DNA of 28,794 nt from a virus: IMG/VR virus record IMGVR_UViG_3300006802_009416, positions 1-28,794 of that record. One strand, written 5' to 3'. The notes beneath the pieces are model-generated. The model saw only the letters and a program-made list of their open reading frames with translations. It did no database searches and was not told the DNA's origin. Shown here piece after piece: positions 8,026 through 16,900 of the stretch. A program made the translations under genes and the position numbers. The first letter of the stretch is position 1, and each line of letters starts with the position of its first letter.

Positions 8026-8579
8026 TGGCTGAGATAACAGGGTTCGATAGAACGTATTTTAGCCATAAAGGCGCTGGCGGCATGGGATTCGATCTTGACG
8101 CCACGGACTTCGTGAAAGCGCTCGGGCATTTGTCGTATGACTTAGAGCACCAGCTAGGCAGCAAGGCTGTCAGAGCAGGCGCGAATATGTACGCAAAGCA
8201 GATGCGCAAAGCAGTTCCAATGGACACTGAGGACGAAGGCGGCAGAAAGCGACGCGAGACACGCATGAAATGGAAAAAGGCGGGGAAAGGTCAGTGGTTT
8301 GACTCAAAAGTTGAGGACAAAGATACCCGCGACGTTCATCTGCGGCGTTCTATTCGTGTCAGACAGGAAAAGGGAGCCAAGAAACGCGGCATCTTGAATT
8401 TCAGAGTCGGCATCATTGGTTGGGCGCGAGCTTACGCGCACGTTTTTGAGTTTGGTTCGAGCAAGGGCCATCGAGCCAATAGGATTTTCACTCGCACACT
8501 TGAAGCAAACTGGAGTCAATACGTCGAGGAAATGACGAAGGTGATGCGCGAGGGGTTAAAGCAACATGGCAGAAGTTGA
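8025..8579 (+). CDS. HK97 gp10-like tail/neck completion protein
   Basis: 184 aa. The N-terminal half has ALGHLSYDLEHQLGSKAVRAGA followed by AVPMDT, the centre is rich in lysine and arginine, and the C-terminal half contains LRRSIRV, FRVGIIGWARAYAHVFEFGSS and a closing helix. This is the layout of the HK97 gp10-like family that caps or joins the tail. Only short parts are quoted as motifs (AYAHVFEFGSS is the most diagnostic). It sits at the expected place between head closure and tail terminator and overlaps the next gene by 14 bases. Confidence 0.85.
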   Translation: MAEITGFDRTYFSHKGAGGMGFDLDATDFVKALGHLSYDLEHQLGSKAVRAGANMYAKQMRKAVPMDTEDEGGRKRRETRMKWKKAGKGQWFDSKVEDKDTRDVHLRRSIRVRQEKGAKKRGILNFRVGIIGWARAYAHVFEFGSSKGHRANRIFTRTLEANWSQYVEEMTKVMREGLKQHGRS

Positions 8580-8955
8580 GTCAGCTGTAAAATCGTTGCT
8601 TGAGACTGTCACCAGCAACCTTTCAAGCAGCAGCGCGATTTATGCGGTTCTTGGGCCGCAGAACGCTGTAAAGCCTTACGTTGTTTTCGATGTGGTTGGC
8701 GATGACGTCACGAACGTCATGGGAACAGAAACAAAGCCGACACGCGCAACCGTTGAAGTGATGATGTATGCGTCCACCTTTCTTGAGATCGTCAACATCA
8801 CGAACGATATACGTGGAGCTTTCAACCGTTATAGCGGTACAATCAACAGCGTTGTGATTCAGGATATTTTTTACGATGGTCGGGATGACTACTACGACGA
8901 ACCCGACAGAACTTACGAAAGGTCACTGACCTTTACCATTTGGTACGAGGAATAA
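8566..8955 (+). CDS. Tail terminator/completion protein (DUF3168-like)
   Basis: 129 aa, a standard size for the DUF3168/gp17-like tail completion family. Seen: an N-terminal helix (VESAVKSLLETV), then IYAVLGPQNAVKPYVVFDVV, and after the middle helix ITNDIRGAFNRY a beta segment with DDYYDEPDRTYERSLTFTI. These proteins form a ring that stops tube growth and joins the tail to the neck. The gene lies directly before the tail tube genes, as in other siphoviruses. Confidence 0.88.
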   Translation: MAEVESAVKSLLETVTSNLSSSSAIYAVLGPQNAVKPYVVFDVVGDDVTNVMGTETKPTRATVEVMMYASTFLEIVNITNDIRGAFNRYSGTINSVVIQDIFYDGRDDYYDEPDRTYERSLTFTIWYEE

Positions 8956-8958
8956 AGC

Positions 8959-9660
8959 ATGGCAACGTCAGTCATAACAGACCGTGACTTATGGGTTGGC
9001 TCGCTTAATCTGAGCAACATCGCGCACACTGCCGTTTTAGATTACGGCGCTGAGGCTGTGGACAATACAACGCTGGCCGATACGACGCGCAGCAATGCGG
9101 GTGGTTTGAAAACGGTCGGATTTTCGATTGACGCCTATTCTGACTTCACCACTTATGATGGTGTGCTGTTCTCAAGTGTCGGTGGCTCGACGCCCATCAC
9201 GTTCGACGTTCGCGAAAACAACAACTGTTTCATTTTCAACGCGACGCACTTGGTTCATAACCCGCTGACTGGCGCAGTTGGCGATATGGCAGGCATGAAC
9301 ATTTCTGGCGCGACTGCTGGCGTCATGGCTGATGGTGTTGTCATGTATGACGATTCAACAGCATCGTCAGGGAATACGTCAGGCTCGCAGGTTGGATCAG
9401 TGAGCGCGACTCGCGCTATGTTTGCAAATCTACACGTTACCGCAGCGGCGGGAACCTCACTTGACGTTGTTGTTCAATCTGATGACAACGCAGGATTTAC
9501 CAGCCCGACTAACCGAATCACGTTCACGCAGGCGACAGGCGTTACTAGCGAGCACTTGTCGGTAGCGGGCGCAATCACTGACGATTACTGGCGCATCAGC
9601 TACACCATTGTCGGAGGTTCGTTCACTTTTGCCGTTGCGATTGGCGCAGCGGATATTTAA
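8959..9660 (+). CDS. Tail tube-like protein A with C-terminal beta domain
   Basis: 233 aa. The first ~110 residues share a clear framework with the next gene: YGAEAVDNTTLADTTRSNAGG here and YEAESVDDTNMADTTRINTGG there, followed by VLFSSVGG against TLFSLVGS. This supports a tail tube fold. The C-terminal ~100 residues are a separate beta-rich part with LDVVVQSDDNAGF and DDYWRISYTI, resembling the capsid decoration-like protein at 6153-6581. It might be the major tube protein with a decorating domain exposed on the tail, or a tube-associated protein. It is preceded closely by the tail terminator gene. Confidence 0.75.
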   Translation: MATSVITDRDLWVGSLNLSNIAHTAVLDYGAEAVDNTTLADTTRSNAGGLKTVGFSIDAYSDFTTYDGVLFSSVGGSTPITFDVRENNNCFIFNATHLVHNPLTGAVGDMAGMNISGATAGVMADGVVMYDDSTASSGNTSGSQVGSVSATRAMFANLHVTAAAGTSLDVVVQSDDNAGFTSPTNRITFTQATGVTSEHLSVAGAITDDYWRISYTIVGGSFTFAVAIGAADI

Positions 9661-9675
9661 GGGAGGTCATTTCAC

Positions 9676-10083
9676 ATGGCAACTTTTGTTCTTACGGATG
9701 CAAGCGTCACGATCAACAGCGTTGACCTTTCTGATCATGTTCGCAGCGTCACAATGTCCTATGAAGCTGAGTCGGTGGATGACACCAACATGGCTGACAC
9801 AACGCGAATCAATACTGGCGGCCTGCTGAATTACTCGGTGGAGGTTGAGTTTTCGCAAGACTTTGCAGCTAACGAAGTTGATGCGACGCTGTTCAGCTTG
9901 GTTGGTTCAACGACCACGGTGATCATTAAGCCGACTTCGAGCGCTGTCAGTTCAACCAATCCGTCATTTAGTGGCACGATGCTGTTGACAAGTTACACGC
10001 CTGTTACTGGTACTGTCGGCGATCTGGCGACTGCCACGGCATCGTTTGTACCTGCTGGCGCACTGACGAGGGCCACGAGCTAA
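9676..10083 (+). CDS. Tail tube-like protein B (paralogue of the preceding gene)
   Basis: 135 aa with a strong GGGAGG Shine-Dalgarno. It is one tube-like domain (VLTDASVTINSVDLSDHVRS, VEVEFSQDF, LFSLVGSTTTVII, then GTVGDLATATASF). It lacks the C-terminal extension of the neighbour at 8959-9660, with which it shares the ADTTRxNxGG core. Siphophage tails are usually built mainly from one tube protein, so either this short form makes the tube and the longer one caps or decorates it, or both mix. The chaperone gene follows after four bases, which is the normal order. Confidence 0.78.
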   Translation: MATFVLTDASVTINSVDLSDHVRSVTMSYEAESVDDTNMADTTRINTGGLLNYSVEVEFSQDFAANEVDATLFSLVGSTTTVIIKPTSSAVSSTNPSFSGTMLLTSYTPVTGTVGDLATATASFVPAGALTRATS

Positions 10084-10087
10084 TAAG

Positions 10088-10453
10088 ATGGACGAATTTA
10101 CCGCCGAGGATTTGGAAACTTATACTGCAACTGTTCATCCGATTGAGTTGCTTGGCAAACGCGCTTACATCCGAGGGCTGACGCTTGACGGACAGGAGGC
10201 GATTGCCAAGAAATTCAATCAGCGAGACATTGAACAAGAAACGACTGCCGCCGATCTGCGTTTTTTGCTTGCTTGTGTTCTGTGCGACTCAAAAGGAAAT
10301 CTGATCTTTTCGGATTTTGAGAAAGGCGCGCAGGCGTTGAATAGACTCGATCACGATGATCTGCTCGGGCTGATTGAAAGCTACAACGCAGCGAACGGAC
10401 AGGACATTGAAGCGGAAAAAAAGCCCTCAGAGACAATCCAATCAGTGCGCTAA
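10088..10453 (+). CDS. Tail assembly chaperone, gpG-like short form
   Basis: 121 aa, located between the tube genes and the tape measure, the fixed place of the tail assembly chaperone. It contains PIELLGKRAYIRGLTLDG, a central helix (AADLRFLLACVLCDSKGN) and a closing helical part (LDHDDLLGLIESYNAANG). The protein is expected to bind the tape measure during tail assembly and is not part of the finished virion. Its 3' end carries a slippery A AAA AAG heptamer, and the -1 frame beyond it is open up to the tape measure gene, giving a longer product. Confidence 0.85.
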   Translation: MDEFTAEDLETYTATVHPIELLGKRAYIRGLTLDGQEAIAKKFNQRDIEQETTAADLRFLLACVLCDSKGNLIFSDFEKGAQALNRLDHDDLLGLIESYNAANGQDIEAEKKPSETIQSVR

Positions 10454-10629
10454 AGATTCGATTGTCGAAAGAATACGGCATACCGCCAAGCGAAATAGGC
10501 CGGCGGTTCACCGCGAAAGAAGTGAGCCAGATAGTCGCGTTTGAGTTGATACAGGACGAGATCGCGAAAGAAGCGCAGAGAGTTGCAGAGCTTGAGGCGA
10601 AAGCGAAAGGCATGAGGCATCAACTGTAA
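10088..10629 (+). CDS. Tail assembly chaperone, gpGT-like frameshift product
   Basis: After slipping back one base at 10417-10423 the ribosome reads on as KKALRDNPISALKIRLSKEY... to the TAA at 10627-10629, adding about 68 residues. The extension carries GIPPSEIGRRFTAKEVSQI and QDEIAKEAQRVAEL, like the T part of lambda GT (short hydrophobic-to-helical segment with a basic, glutamate-rich end). In lambda the GT form bridges the tube protein and the tape measure. The extension has no clear start of its own: only a TTG at 10462 without a good Shine-Dalgarno. Its stop overlaps the tape measure start (TAATG), so frameshifted ribosomes could couple to that gene. The full length is about 180 aa. Confidence 0.83.
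10417..10423 (+). promoter_or_regulatory. Programmed -1 ribosomal frameshift site (A AAA AAG)
   Basis: The heptamer A AAA AAG is in phase with the gpG-like frame (GAA AAA AAG), the same efficient slippery sequence as in E. coli dnaX. An AGGAC element about 11 bases upstream could act as a Shine-Dalgarno stimulator. The zero frame stops at 10451-10453, while the -1 frame stays open to the TAA at 10627-10629. I saw no convincing strong downstream hairpin. Confidence 0.85.
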
Positions 10630-12209
10630 TGGCTATACTCGGTTCAATCATTGCCAATCTTGGCATGAACACAGCCAACTTTAAGGCTGGCGTTAAGACT
10701 GCGACCACGCAGCTTGAGCGTTTTTCCCATACTGCTAAACGCAAGTTCCGCGAAATCAACAAATCAGCTGGCGTCACTGCTGAACGTATCGGAGCAATCG
10801 GTGCGGTCGGCTTTGGCGCATTAGTGAAAAATGCGATTGATTCGGCTGATCAGATGGAAAAAATCAATCGGCGCTTGGGGATATCGACTGAAGCTCTATC
10901 ACAGCTGAAATTCGCAGCAGAGCAGTCAGGCATCGCTTTTAATCAGCTGACAATGGGAATGCAAAGGATGCAGCGCCGCGTCGCTGAGGCCGCTCAGGGA
11001 ACGGGTGAGGCGAAAGATGCTCTGATCGAGCTTGGTCTGTCTGCGCAGCAGTTGAATAAAATGTCACTCGATCAGCAGTTGCTTGCTGTCGCTGACGCAA
11101 TGCAAGGGCTTGAGGAATCGGGCGACAAGACTAGATTAGCGATGAAGCTGTTTGACAGCGAAGGCGTTGCCTTGCTGCAAATGTTCGAGGAAGGAAAGAT
11201 TGGCATTGAGGAGTTGATGGCTGAAGCTGACAAGCTCGGCTTGACCCTGAACAACAAGACAGCGAAAGGTGCTGCTGCTGCCAATGACGCGATAAACCGA
11301 GCAAAGGCCGCGATGCAAGGTGCTGCTTTGCAAGCTGCTGAGAACACTGCGCCAGCTATCGAGCATCTTGCAAATCAGTTTTCATCGGTCATCCCTCTTG
11401 GTGTAAATCTCGCGATCAAGGGACTTTATAAGTTTCAACAGGTTGCGGGATCAAGTTTGGCTTGGATTGTTGAGAAGTACGCGACACTCCATCTGGTGAT
11501 TGGTGACGCGCTAGGGCGATTGGGTTTTCACCAACAGGCGCTGGCCGAATTTAAGGATGCCGAGGTTTTGGCGAACTTTGCTCAATCGTTGCAAAACGTC
11601 GCAGATGGCGCAGCGGCAGCTGAATCTCAACTGAATGAGACAAAGCACACTGTTGGGGAAATGGCTGCGAATCCAGACGCGAAAGACGCAAATACGCAAA
11701 TCAACTTAATGACGGAAGGGCTTGCAGCAGCACAGCAAGAGGCTGCGAAACTCGGTGAAACAATGTCAGTTGATCTGTTCGACTCAAGCAAAAACGCTTT
11801 TGAGCAGATACAAGATCAGTTCAAGCAGACATTGAAAAACATGATCAACGACTGGATCAGTTCAGGCATTCGTGATCTCTTTAAGAATCTCGGCTTTTTC
11901 TCAGGAAAGGGCGGGTTTTTTAAATCGCTTTTCCCCGGCTTCGCTACCGGAGGATCGTTCACTGTGGGCGGCAGAGGCGGCACTGATAACAATCTGGTTG
12001 CTTTTCGCGCTTCTCGCGGTGAACAAGTTACAGTCAGCACACCAGCACAACAGGCAGCAATGGGCGGCGGTGGTGGTATTGTTTTCCAGAATTCTTATGA
12101 CTTCAGTGGTTCCACATTAAGTGAAGCGGAAGTCAGACAGATGATCGAGCAAAGCCAGCAGATGACGAAGCGACAAATTCAAAACGAAATGATCAGGGGT
12201 AGATTCTAA
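10629..12209 (+). CDS. Tail tape measure protein
   Basis: 526 aa. The N-terminal part begins MAILGSIIANLGMNTANFKAG, the usual opening of tape measures, followed by a long helical region (e.g. LERFSHTAKRKFREI, RRLGISTEALSQLKFAAEQSG, ALIELGLSAQQLNKMSLDQQ). A more hydrophobic helical stretch covers about residues 245-310. The C-terminus is the glycine-rich FATGGSFTVGGRGGTDNN and VTVSTPAQQ segment found in many tape measures. The length sets tail length; at roughly 1.5 angstrom per residue a short tail near 80 nm is expected, which is an estimate. It is coupled to the chaperone stop and ends TAATG-like into the next tail gene. Confidence 0.92.
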   Translation: MAILGSIIANLGMNTANFKAGVKTATTQLERFSHTAKRKFREINKSAGVTAERIGAIGAVGFGALVKNAIDSADQMEKINRRLGISTEALSQLKFAAEQSGIAFNQLTMGMQRMQRRVAEAAQGTGEAKDALIELGLSAQQLNKMSLDQQLLAVADAMQGLEESGDKTRLAMKLFDSEGVALLQMFEEGKIGIEELMAEADKLGLTLNNKTAKGAAAANDAINRAKAAMQGAALQAAENTAPAIEHLANQFSSVIPLGVNLAIKGLYKFQQVAGSSLAWIVEKYATLHLVIGDALGRLGFHQQALAEFKDAEVLANFAQSLQNVADGAAAAESQLNETKHTVGEMAANPDAKDANTQINLMTEGLAAAQQEAAKLGETMSVDLFDSSKNAFEQIQDQFKQTLKNMINDWISSGIRDLFKNLGFFSGKGGFFKSLFPGFATGGSFTVGGRGGTDNNLVAFRASRGEQVTVSTPAQQAAMGGGGGIVFQNSYDFSGSTLSEAEVRQMIEQSQQMTKRQIQNEMIRGRF

Positions 12210-12889
12210 TGCCGAGCGTTGTAGCCTTTCCTTCGATCACTCCCAACGTCACCGAGGCGGGGATTATCACTAACTCGAAACAGTTTGTTTCACCGCTTAC
12301 TGGATACACGCAAACAGCGAGCCGCAAGGGTGGCCGCTGGATGATGCGAATGGTGTTCAACAACCTGCAAGGCTCATCGCGTCGAGTCCTGCAAGGTTAT
12401 CTGAATTTTATGGAAGGTCAGGTTAATCGAATCGAAACCGTTGACCATTCGTATACTGGTGCGCTCGGTGCGCTCGGCGTAAATATCGAAGTTGATGGGG
12501 CTAACCAGACAGGCACCACGCTGAACATCAAAGAAGTTTCAGCAGGCACCAGTACGATTGCTAATTTTTTCCGCGCTGGCGATCTGATCTGTTTCAGCAA
12601 CGGTACTTATTACGAACTGAAACAAGTGACCAGCGACACTGACTTGACCACTGGCACCGCATCAGTTCCCATTGCGCCGGAAATCCACACTTCACCGACT
12701 GACGCGCAAGCCGTAGAAACTGGCTCTTTCACTTCCGCTATTACGTCAGCATCTTGGAGCTATCCGGTCGGGACGTTCATGCTGGTTTCGCCTGTTGTGC
12801 GATGGGGTAACCGACCGGGGCAAGTCTCTGGATCGTCATCGCCGTTTTCTGATTTCACCGTTGAGTTGATGGAGGATATTGGCACATGA
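12209..12889 (+). CDS. Minor tail protein, probably distal tail
   Basis: 226 aa, directly after the tape measure. The N-terminal part (SITPNVTEAGIITNSKQFVS, then GGRWMMRMVFNNLQGSSRRVL) and a C-terminal beta part (VSPVVRWGNRPGQVSGSSS) fit the small proteins at the tip end of siphophage tails that bind the tube end and start the hub. An inserted beta domain covers roughly residues 75-165. There is no catalytic motif. Named mainly from position plus general resemblance. Overlaps the next gene by four bases. Confidence 0.65.
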   Translation: MPSVVAFPSITPNVTEAGIITNSKQFVSPLTGYTQTASRKGGRWMMRMVFNNLQGSSRRVLQGYLNFMEGQVNRIETVDHSYTGALGALGVNIEVDGANQTGTTLNIKEVSAGTSTIANFFRAGDLICFSNGTYYELKQVTSDTDLTTGTASVPIAPEIHTSPTDAQAVETGSFTSAITSASWSYPVGTFMLVSPVVRWGNRPGQVSGSSSPFSDFTVELMEDIGT

Positions 12890-13527
12890 GTCGCGGCATT
12901 GATTCTGCTGTCACCACTGACGTTTCAACTGAAAGACATATCAGGCTTGTCAGTTTCGTTGCGCTTGAGCTTGATAGTGGAACTGTTTATTTGCATGACT
13001 CAATCGGTACATTCAGTTTCGGTGGCAATGATTATCTAGGTGTTGGTGACTTTGGCGGGATCAGCACTATCGAAGAAAATCAGCAAATGTCAGCTTACGA
13101 AATCACGCTGGTATTGTCGGGCCTCGATGCTGATCTGCTGGATGAAGCGCTCAACCAAAATTATCAGGGTCGCCCCGTGACCATTTATCTCGGCGCGATT
13201 GATCTGGACACTGGCGCACTGTTGGCAACGCCGAATGAGATCTGGTCGGGTGTCACTGATATTGCCCGAATTGCGTTAGGTGCTGGAAATGAAAACGCCA
13301 TTGAAATCACTTGTGAATCGGATTTTGCCAAACTCGAAAAGATTAACGGCAGAACCTTCAGTGATGCTGATCTACAGGCCGAGTATTCCGGTGACACGTT
13401 TCTGCAATATTTGGCGGCGATGGAGGATGCAAAAGTTGTCTGGCGCGGCGAAAACGCAAACAAGTTTGGTAAGCCGGGGCGGGATGGAAACGATCCTAGA
13501 ATTGCGCCTAAGTTTATGGGTTTTTGA
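12886..13527 (+). CDS. Tail tip/hub protein
   Basis: 213 aa. Shows RLVSFVALELDSGTVYLHDS, FSFGGNDYLGVGDFGGIS and LSGLDADLLDEALNQNYQGR with a following YLGAIDLDTGAL. This layout is common in minor tail proteins encoded between distal tail and NlpC/P60-like genes, and resembles a gpL/DUF2163-like hub component without the full match. The C-terminal third (residues about 140-213) is charged and may contact the next proteins. The gene is coupled on both sides: ATGA at the start, TGATG at the end. Confidence 0.65.
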   Translation: MSRGIDSAVTTDVSTERHIRLVSFVALELDSGTVYLHDSIGTFSFGGNDYLGVGDFGGISTIEENQQMSAYEITLVLSGLDADLLDEALNQNYQGRPVTIYLGAIDLDTGALLATPNEIWSGVTDIARIALGAGNENAIEITCESDFAKLEKINGRTFSDADLQAEYSGDTFLQYLAAMEDAKVVWRGENANKFGKPGRDGNDPRIAPKFMGF

Positions 13528-13922
13528 TGAACGAAAGACAAAAAGCAGTCAGGGAAATTATGCTGGAATATGCAGGCGAGCCGTTTGAATGGGGTTCGCT
13601 TGATTGCTGTCACTTCGCGGCAAAGGTTGCTGAAAGAATAACGGGTGTTGATTATTCGGCAGGCTTCGATTACTGGTCAGAGCAAGGGGCTGAAACAATC
13701 ATTGAAAGGTTTGGCGATCTGACTGGCTTGGTATCGCACATTTTGAATCGCAGCCATGTTGAGATAAGCGCGCTCGATGTTGGCGATCCTTGCTTAGTGA
13801 GAATTCCCATTCAAGGTGATTTGCTTGGAATCTACAATGGCAACAATGCAATCGTAAAAATGAAAGCGAGAGCGTATCAGGTTGAGCGCAAGCGCGTGAT
13901 GTGGGGGTGGAACATTGGCTAA
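13527..13922 (+). CDS. NlpC/P60-like (DUF6950-type) tail protein
   Basis: 131 aa from ATG 13527, which overlaps the stop of the previous gene by one base (TGATG). The family signature is FEWGSLDCCHFAAKVAERIT, with cysteines at 27 and 28, followed by a GDPCLVRI beta segment, LLGIYNGNNAIVKM and a tryptophan-rich end. This matches small cysteine-hydrolase-like proteins encoded just before gpJ in many phages, such as the DUF6950 group, thought to help the tail cross the cell wall. I see no clear active-site histidine, so activity is uncertain. Overlaps the tip protein gene by eight bases. Confidence 0.7.
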   Translation: MNERQKAVREIMLEYAGEPFEWGSLDCCHFAAKVAERITGVDYSAGFDYWSEQGAETIIERFGDLTGLVSHILNRSHVEISALDVGDPCLVRIPIQGDLLGIYNGNNAIVKMKARAYQVERKRVMWGWNIG

Positions 13923-16900
13923 CGCAGTCATAAATTGGGTAGTCAATACGCTTGTCACTATTGGTGTCAGTGCTGAAACGGCTGTTGCTGTCGGAAATGT
14001 TTTAACTACCATTGCGGCAAGCAAGACTTTCGCCACTATTGCCACGCTTGCTGTTAGTTCTGCCGTGATGAAATCGAGGATGCCCGACCTTTCCGATAAT
14101 GCGGATTTGAAACGGGACATAAATATCAGGTCAGCTATCGAAGGGCGAAAAATACTCTACGGTGAAACTCAAGTCGGCGGCGTTGTCGTTTATACCAATG
14201 TTGGTGGTACTGACAACTCCACGCTGACCGTTGTCATTGCTCATGCAGGACATCAGGTCAACGATATGACTGATTTCTATCTGGATGGTACGCTGATCGC
14301 TGACGCTGATATCGGCAGTGGTGCTGGTGCCGATAGCGGATTGCAGCAAGTTTCTGGCGGCGCTTATTACAGCGCAACTTCTGGTCAGGGTTATGTCAGC
14401 ATTGATCGCCGCACTGGTTCACCGACTCAAGCAACAAACTCACTTTTGAATTCGCAGTTTCCATCTGATTTCGATACGGCAGACCGTGGCAGAGAGATTG
14501 CGTATTCACTGGTTCAGTTGCGCCTCGAAGAAATCAGCGAAAAAATGTTTGAGTCTGGCGCGCCTTCTGCTTACAAGTGTTTGATTCAGGGAAAGCTGCT
14601 TTACGATCCGGCTGCTGACGCTGGTGTTGCTGGCGCTGATATGATCGCCAATGGTTTTAGTTCTGGCACGTACAAATCATATTCAACCAATCCGGTACTC
14701 GCTGCTATCGATTACATGATGGATGATCGGCTAGGCATGGCGATTGATCCATCCAAGATTGATTGGGATGAAGTTGTAGACGAAGCCGCGTATTGCGATC
14801 AGCCAGTGGTGAATAGCACGACAGGTCAGCGTGAAACACGCTTCACCTGTAACGGTGTGCTTTCCACTTACGACACGCACAAAACTAATCTGCAACGCTT
14901 GCTGTCATCTTGTAATGGTTCCATTGCTTACAAAAACGGCAAATGGTTCGTTAAGGTCGGTCGCTATGGTCAGGGTGCGAACCTTGTCAGCAACGGCGAT
15001 TTTTCCGGTGGTCTAACAGGCTGGACAACATTCGGCACCGCCACCACGAACACAGTTACCAGCGAACGGCTTGAACTGGTCGTTGCTGCTGGTAATAAAG
15101 CAGGACGTTACCAAACACTATCAGGGTTGACGGTCGGTAACCTTTACACTGTGTCTGTTCTGTTTGAGAACATGAGCATCGGCGCATCGTCAACCGCTGA
15201 GTGTACGGTATCAACTGGAACGGCTGACAGCGGCACGAATCTCGGCGGGGCCAATATCGGCGTTGGTGGTCAAGATGGTAATTATGAGTTCGATTTCATT
15301 GCAACAGGGACTACGGCTTATCTGAATCTCTTTATCAATGCGGCGAATAACAGCAGCGGGTTTTTCGATAACGTCGAAACCTATCTGGTCGCTGAAAAGA
15401 CAGTTACGGCAGATTGGCTTCGTGACACTGTAGGCATTCAAACTGGTTTGACGAAAGCTGAAAGATACAATGGCGCTAGGGCGTTTTATTTCAGCAAGGA
15501 CGAAACTTATAAGCAGGTGCAGACCTTAGAGGTCACCAGCACTGTAAACCTATCACGTGACAATCAGGAAGTGTTGTTCAGAGAAATCAACCTTCCCTGC
15601 ACTGATACCGAGGACGAATCGCAGCGCATCCTTTACAAGTTGCTCAAGATGAACGAGCAGAATGTACGCCTGACGGTTCCTTGTAACTATCTGGCGCTCG
15701 ATGTGGCTGTGCATGACCGAGTGATGGTCACCATTGATGAATTGAGTTACAGCAACAAGCCGTTTTTGGTTGAAGGCTGGCAGCTTGTAGACAATCAGGG
15801 TGGCGTTGATCTTATCTTGATCGAGGATGACAACGACTATTGGCGCGACCCTGATCAGAATGATTACGCCACACGAACGGCGACAGGTGCGCTTGTGCCT
15901 GCAACGCCTGAAGTTCCACCGCCGACCAACGTTACGCTCACCGCAAAAACTGATTTACCATCATTTTTGATAACTTGGGACGATCCTGAACCGTCGAGCA
16001 TGTTCGACTTTGCGCAGGTATATCGCTCAACCACAAACAGTTTTGGCTCTGCAACCGTTCTCGTAGATACTCGCGCAAACGCATTTGTTGACACGACCGT
16101 TACTGCTGGAACGACATACTACTATTGGGTGCGGTCAAGAAAATGGAATGAATTTTCTACCGAAGTCGCTACGACCCCGACTAATTCCGCAGCGGCCACG
16201 ATCAGTGCCACGAGCATCGAATGGGCTGCGGTTCTTGATGGTGCTGGAACTCGGCCAGATGACAATGCGACTGTCGGCGGCCAGCTTGGAACAAATATCC
16301 TCGACGAAGGCGGCGCAACGCTTTCAGATATTGATGCTGTAAATGACTACGCGCAATCGGGTGGATTCGTTGCAGCCAATCCCAATGCGTACATGGATAT
16401 CGTCAAAAGTGATGGTACACCGCAAGGCTATTGGATTGGCGATCAGTCGGGATCAGCAGCGCGCACTGATTTGCTTGGCTACACCGACGCGAACCGTGAT
16501 GTGATGGAAGTAACAAACAGCGGCGGGTCGATTCCGGTGATCTGTACAACCGCCATCAGGGCAGACTATTTCAATCGCTTGAAGGTTTGGGCGCGCATGA
16601 AATGCGACTCATCAACCAGCGTCTATATTCGCATGAGGCAGTTTGATACTTCCGACCTTGGCGCTGACAAACTGGCAGTCGGGACAGCATCGCCGACGAA
16701 TGCGGATTCAGAAGTGGTTACGGCAGACCGCTCCTATGGCAACGTCACGCCTTCGGAAACTGCTTACTCTTTGACTAGCGGCTATAGCGAAATCACTGTT
16801 GATTTTGGGTCGGTGTATAAAGATGACGATGACCTGAACACTGGCGCGGTTGATGAACCACGTTGGATTTCGGTTAGCTTTGAAGCGACCAGCGCTGTTG

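Noticed and set aside
10462-10629. Independent gene starting at TTG 10462
   Set aside because: The same frame is open back to the slippery heptamer and there is no good Shine-Dalgarno, so a frameshift extension explains it better.
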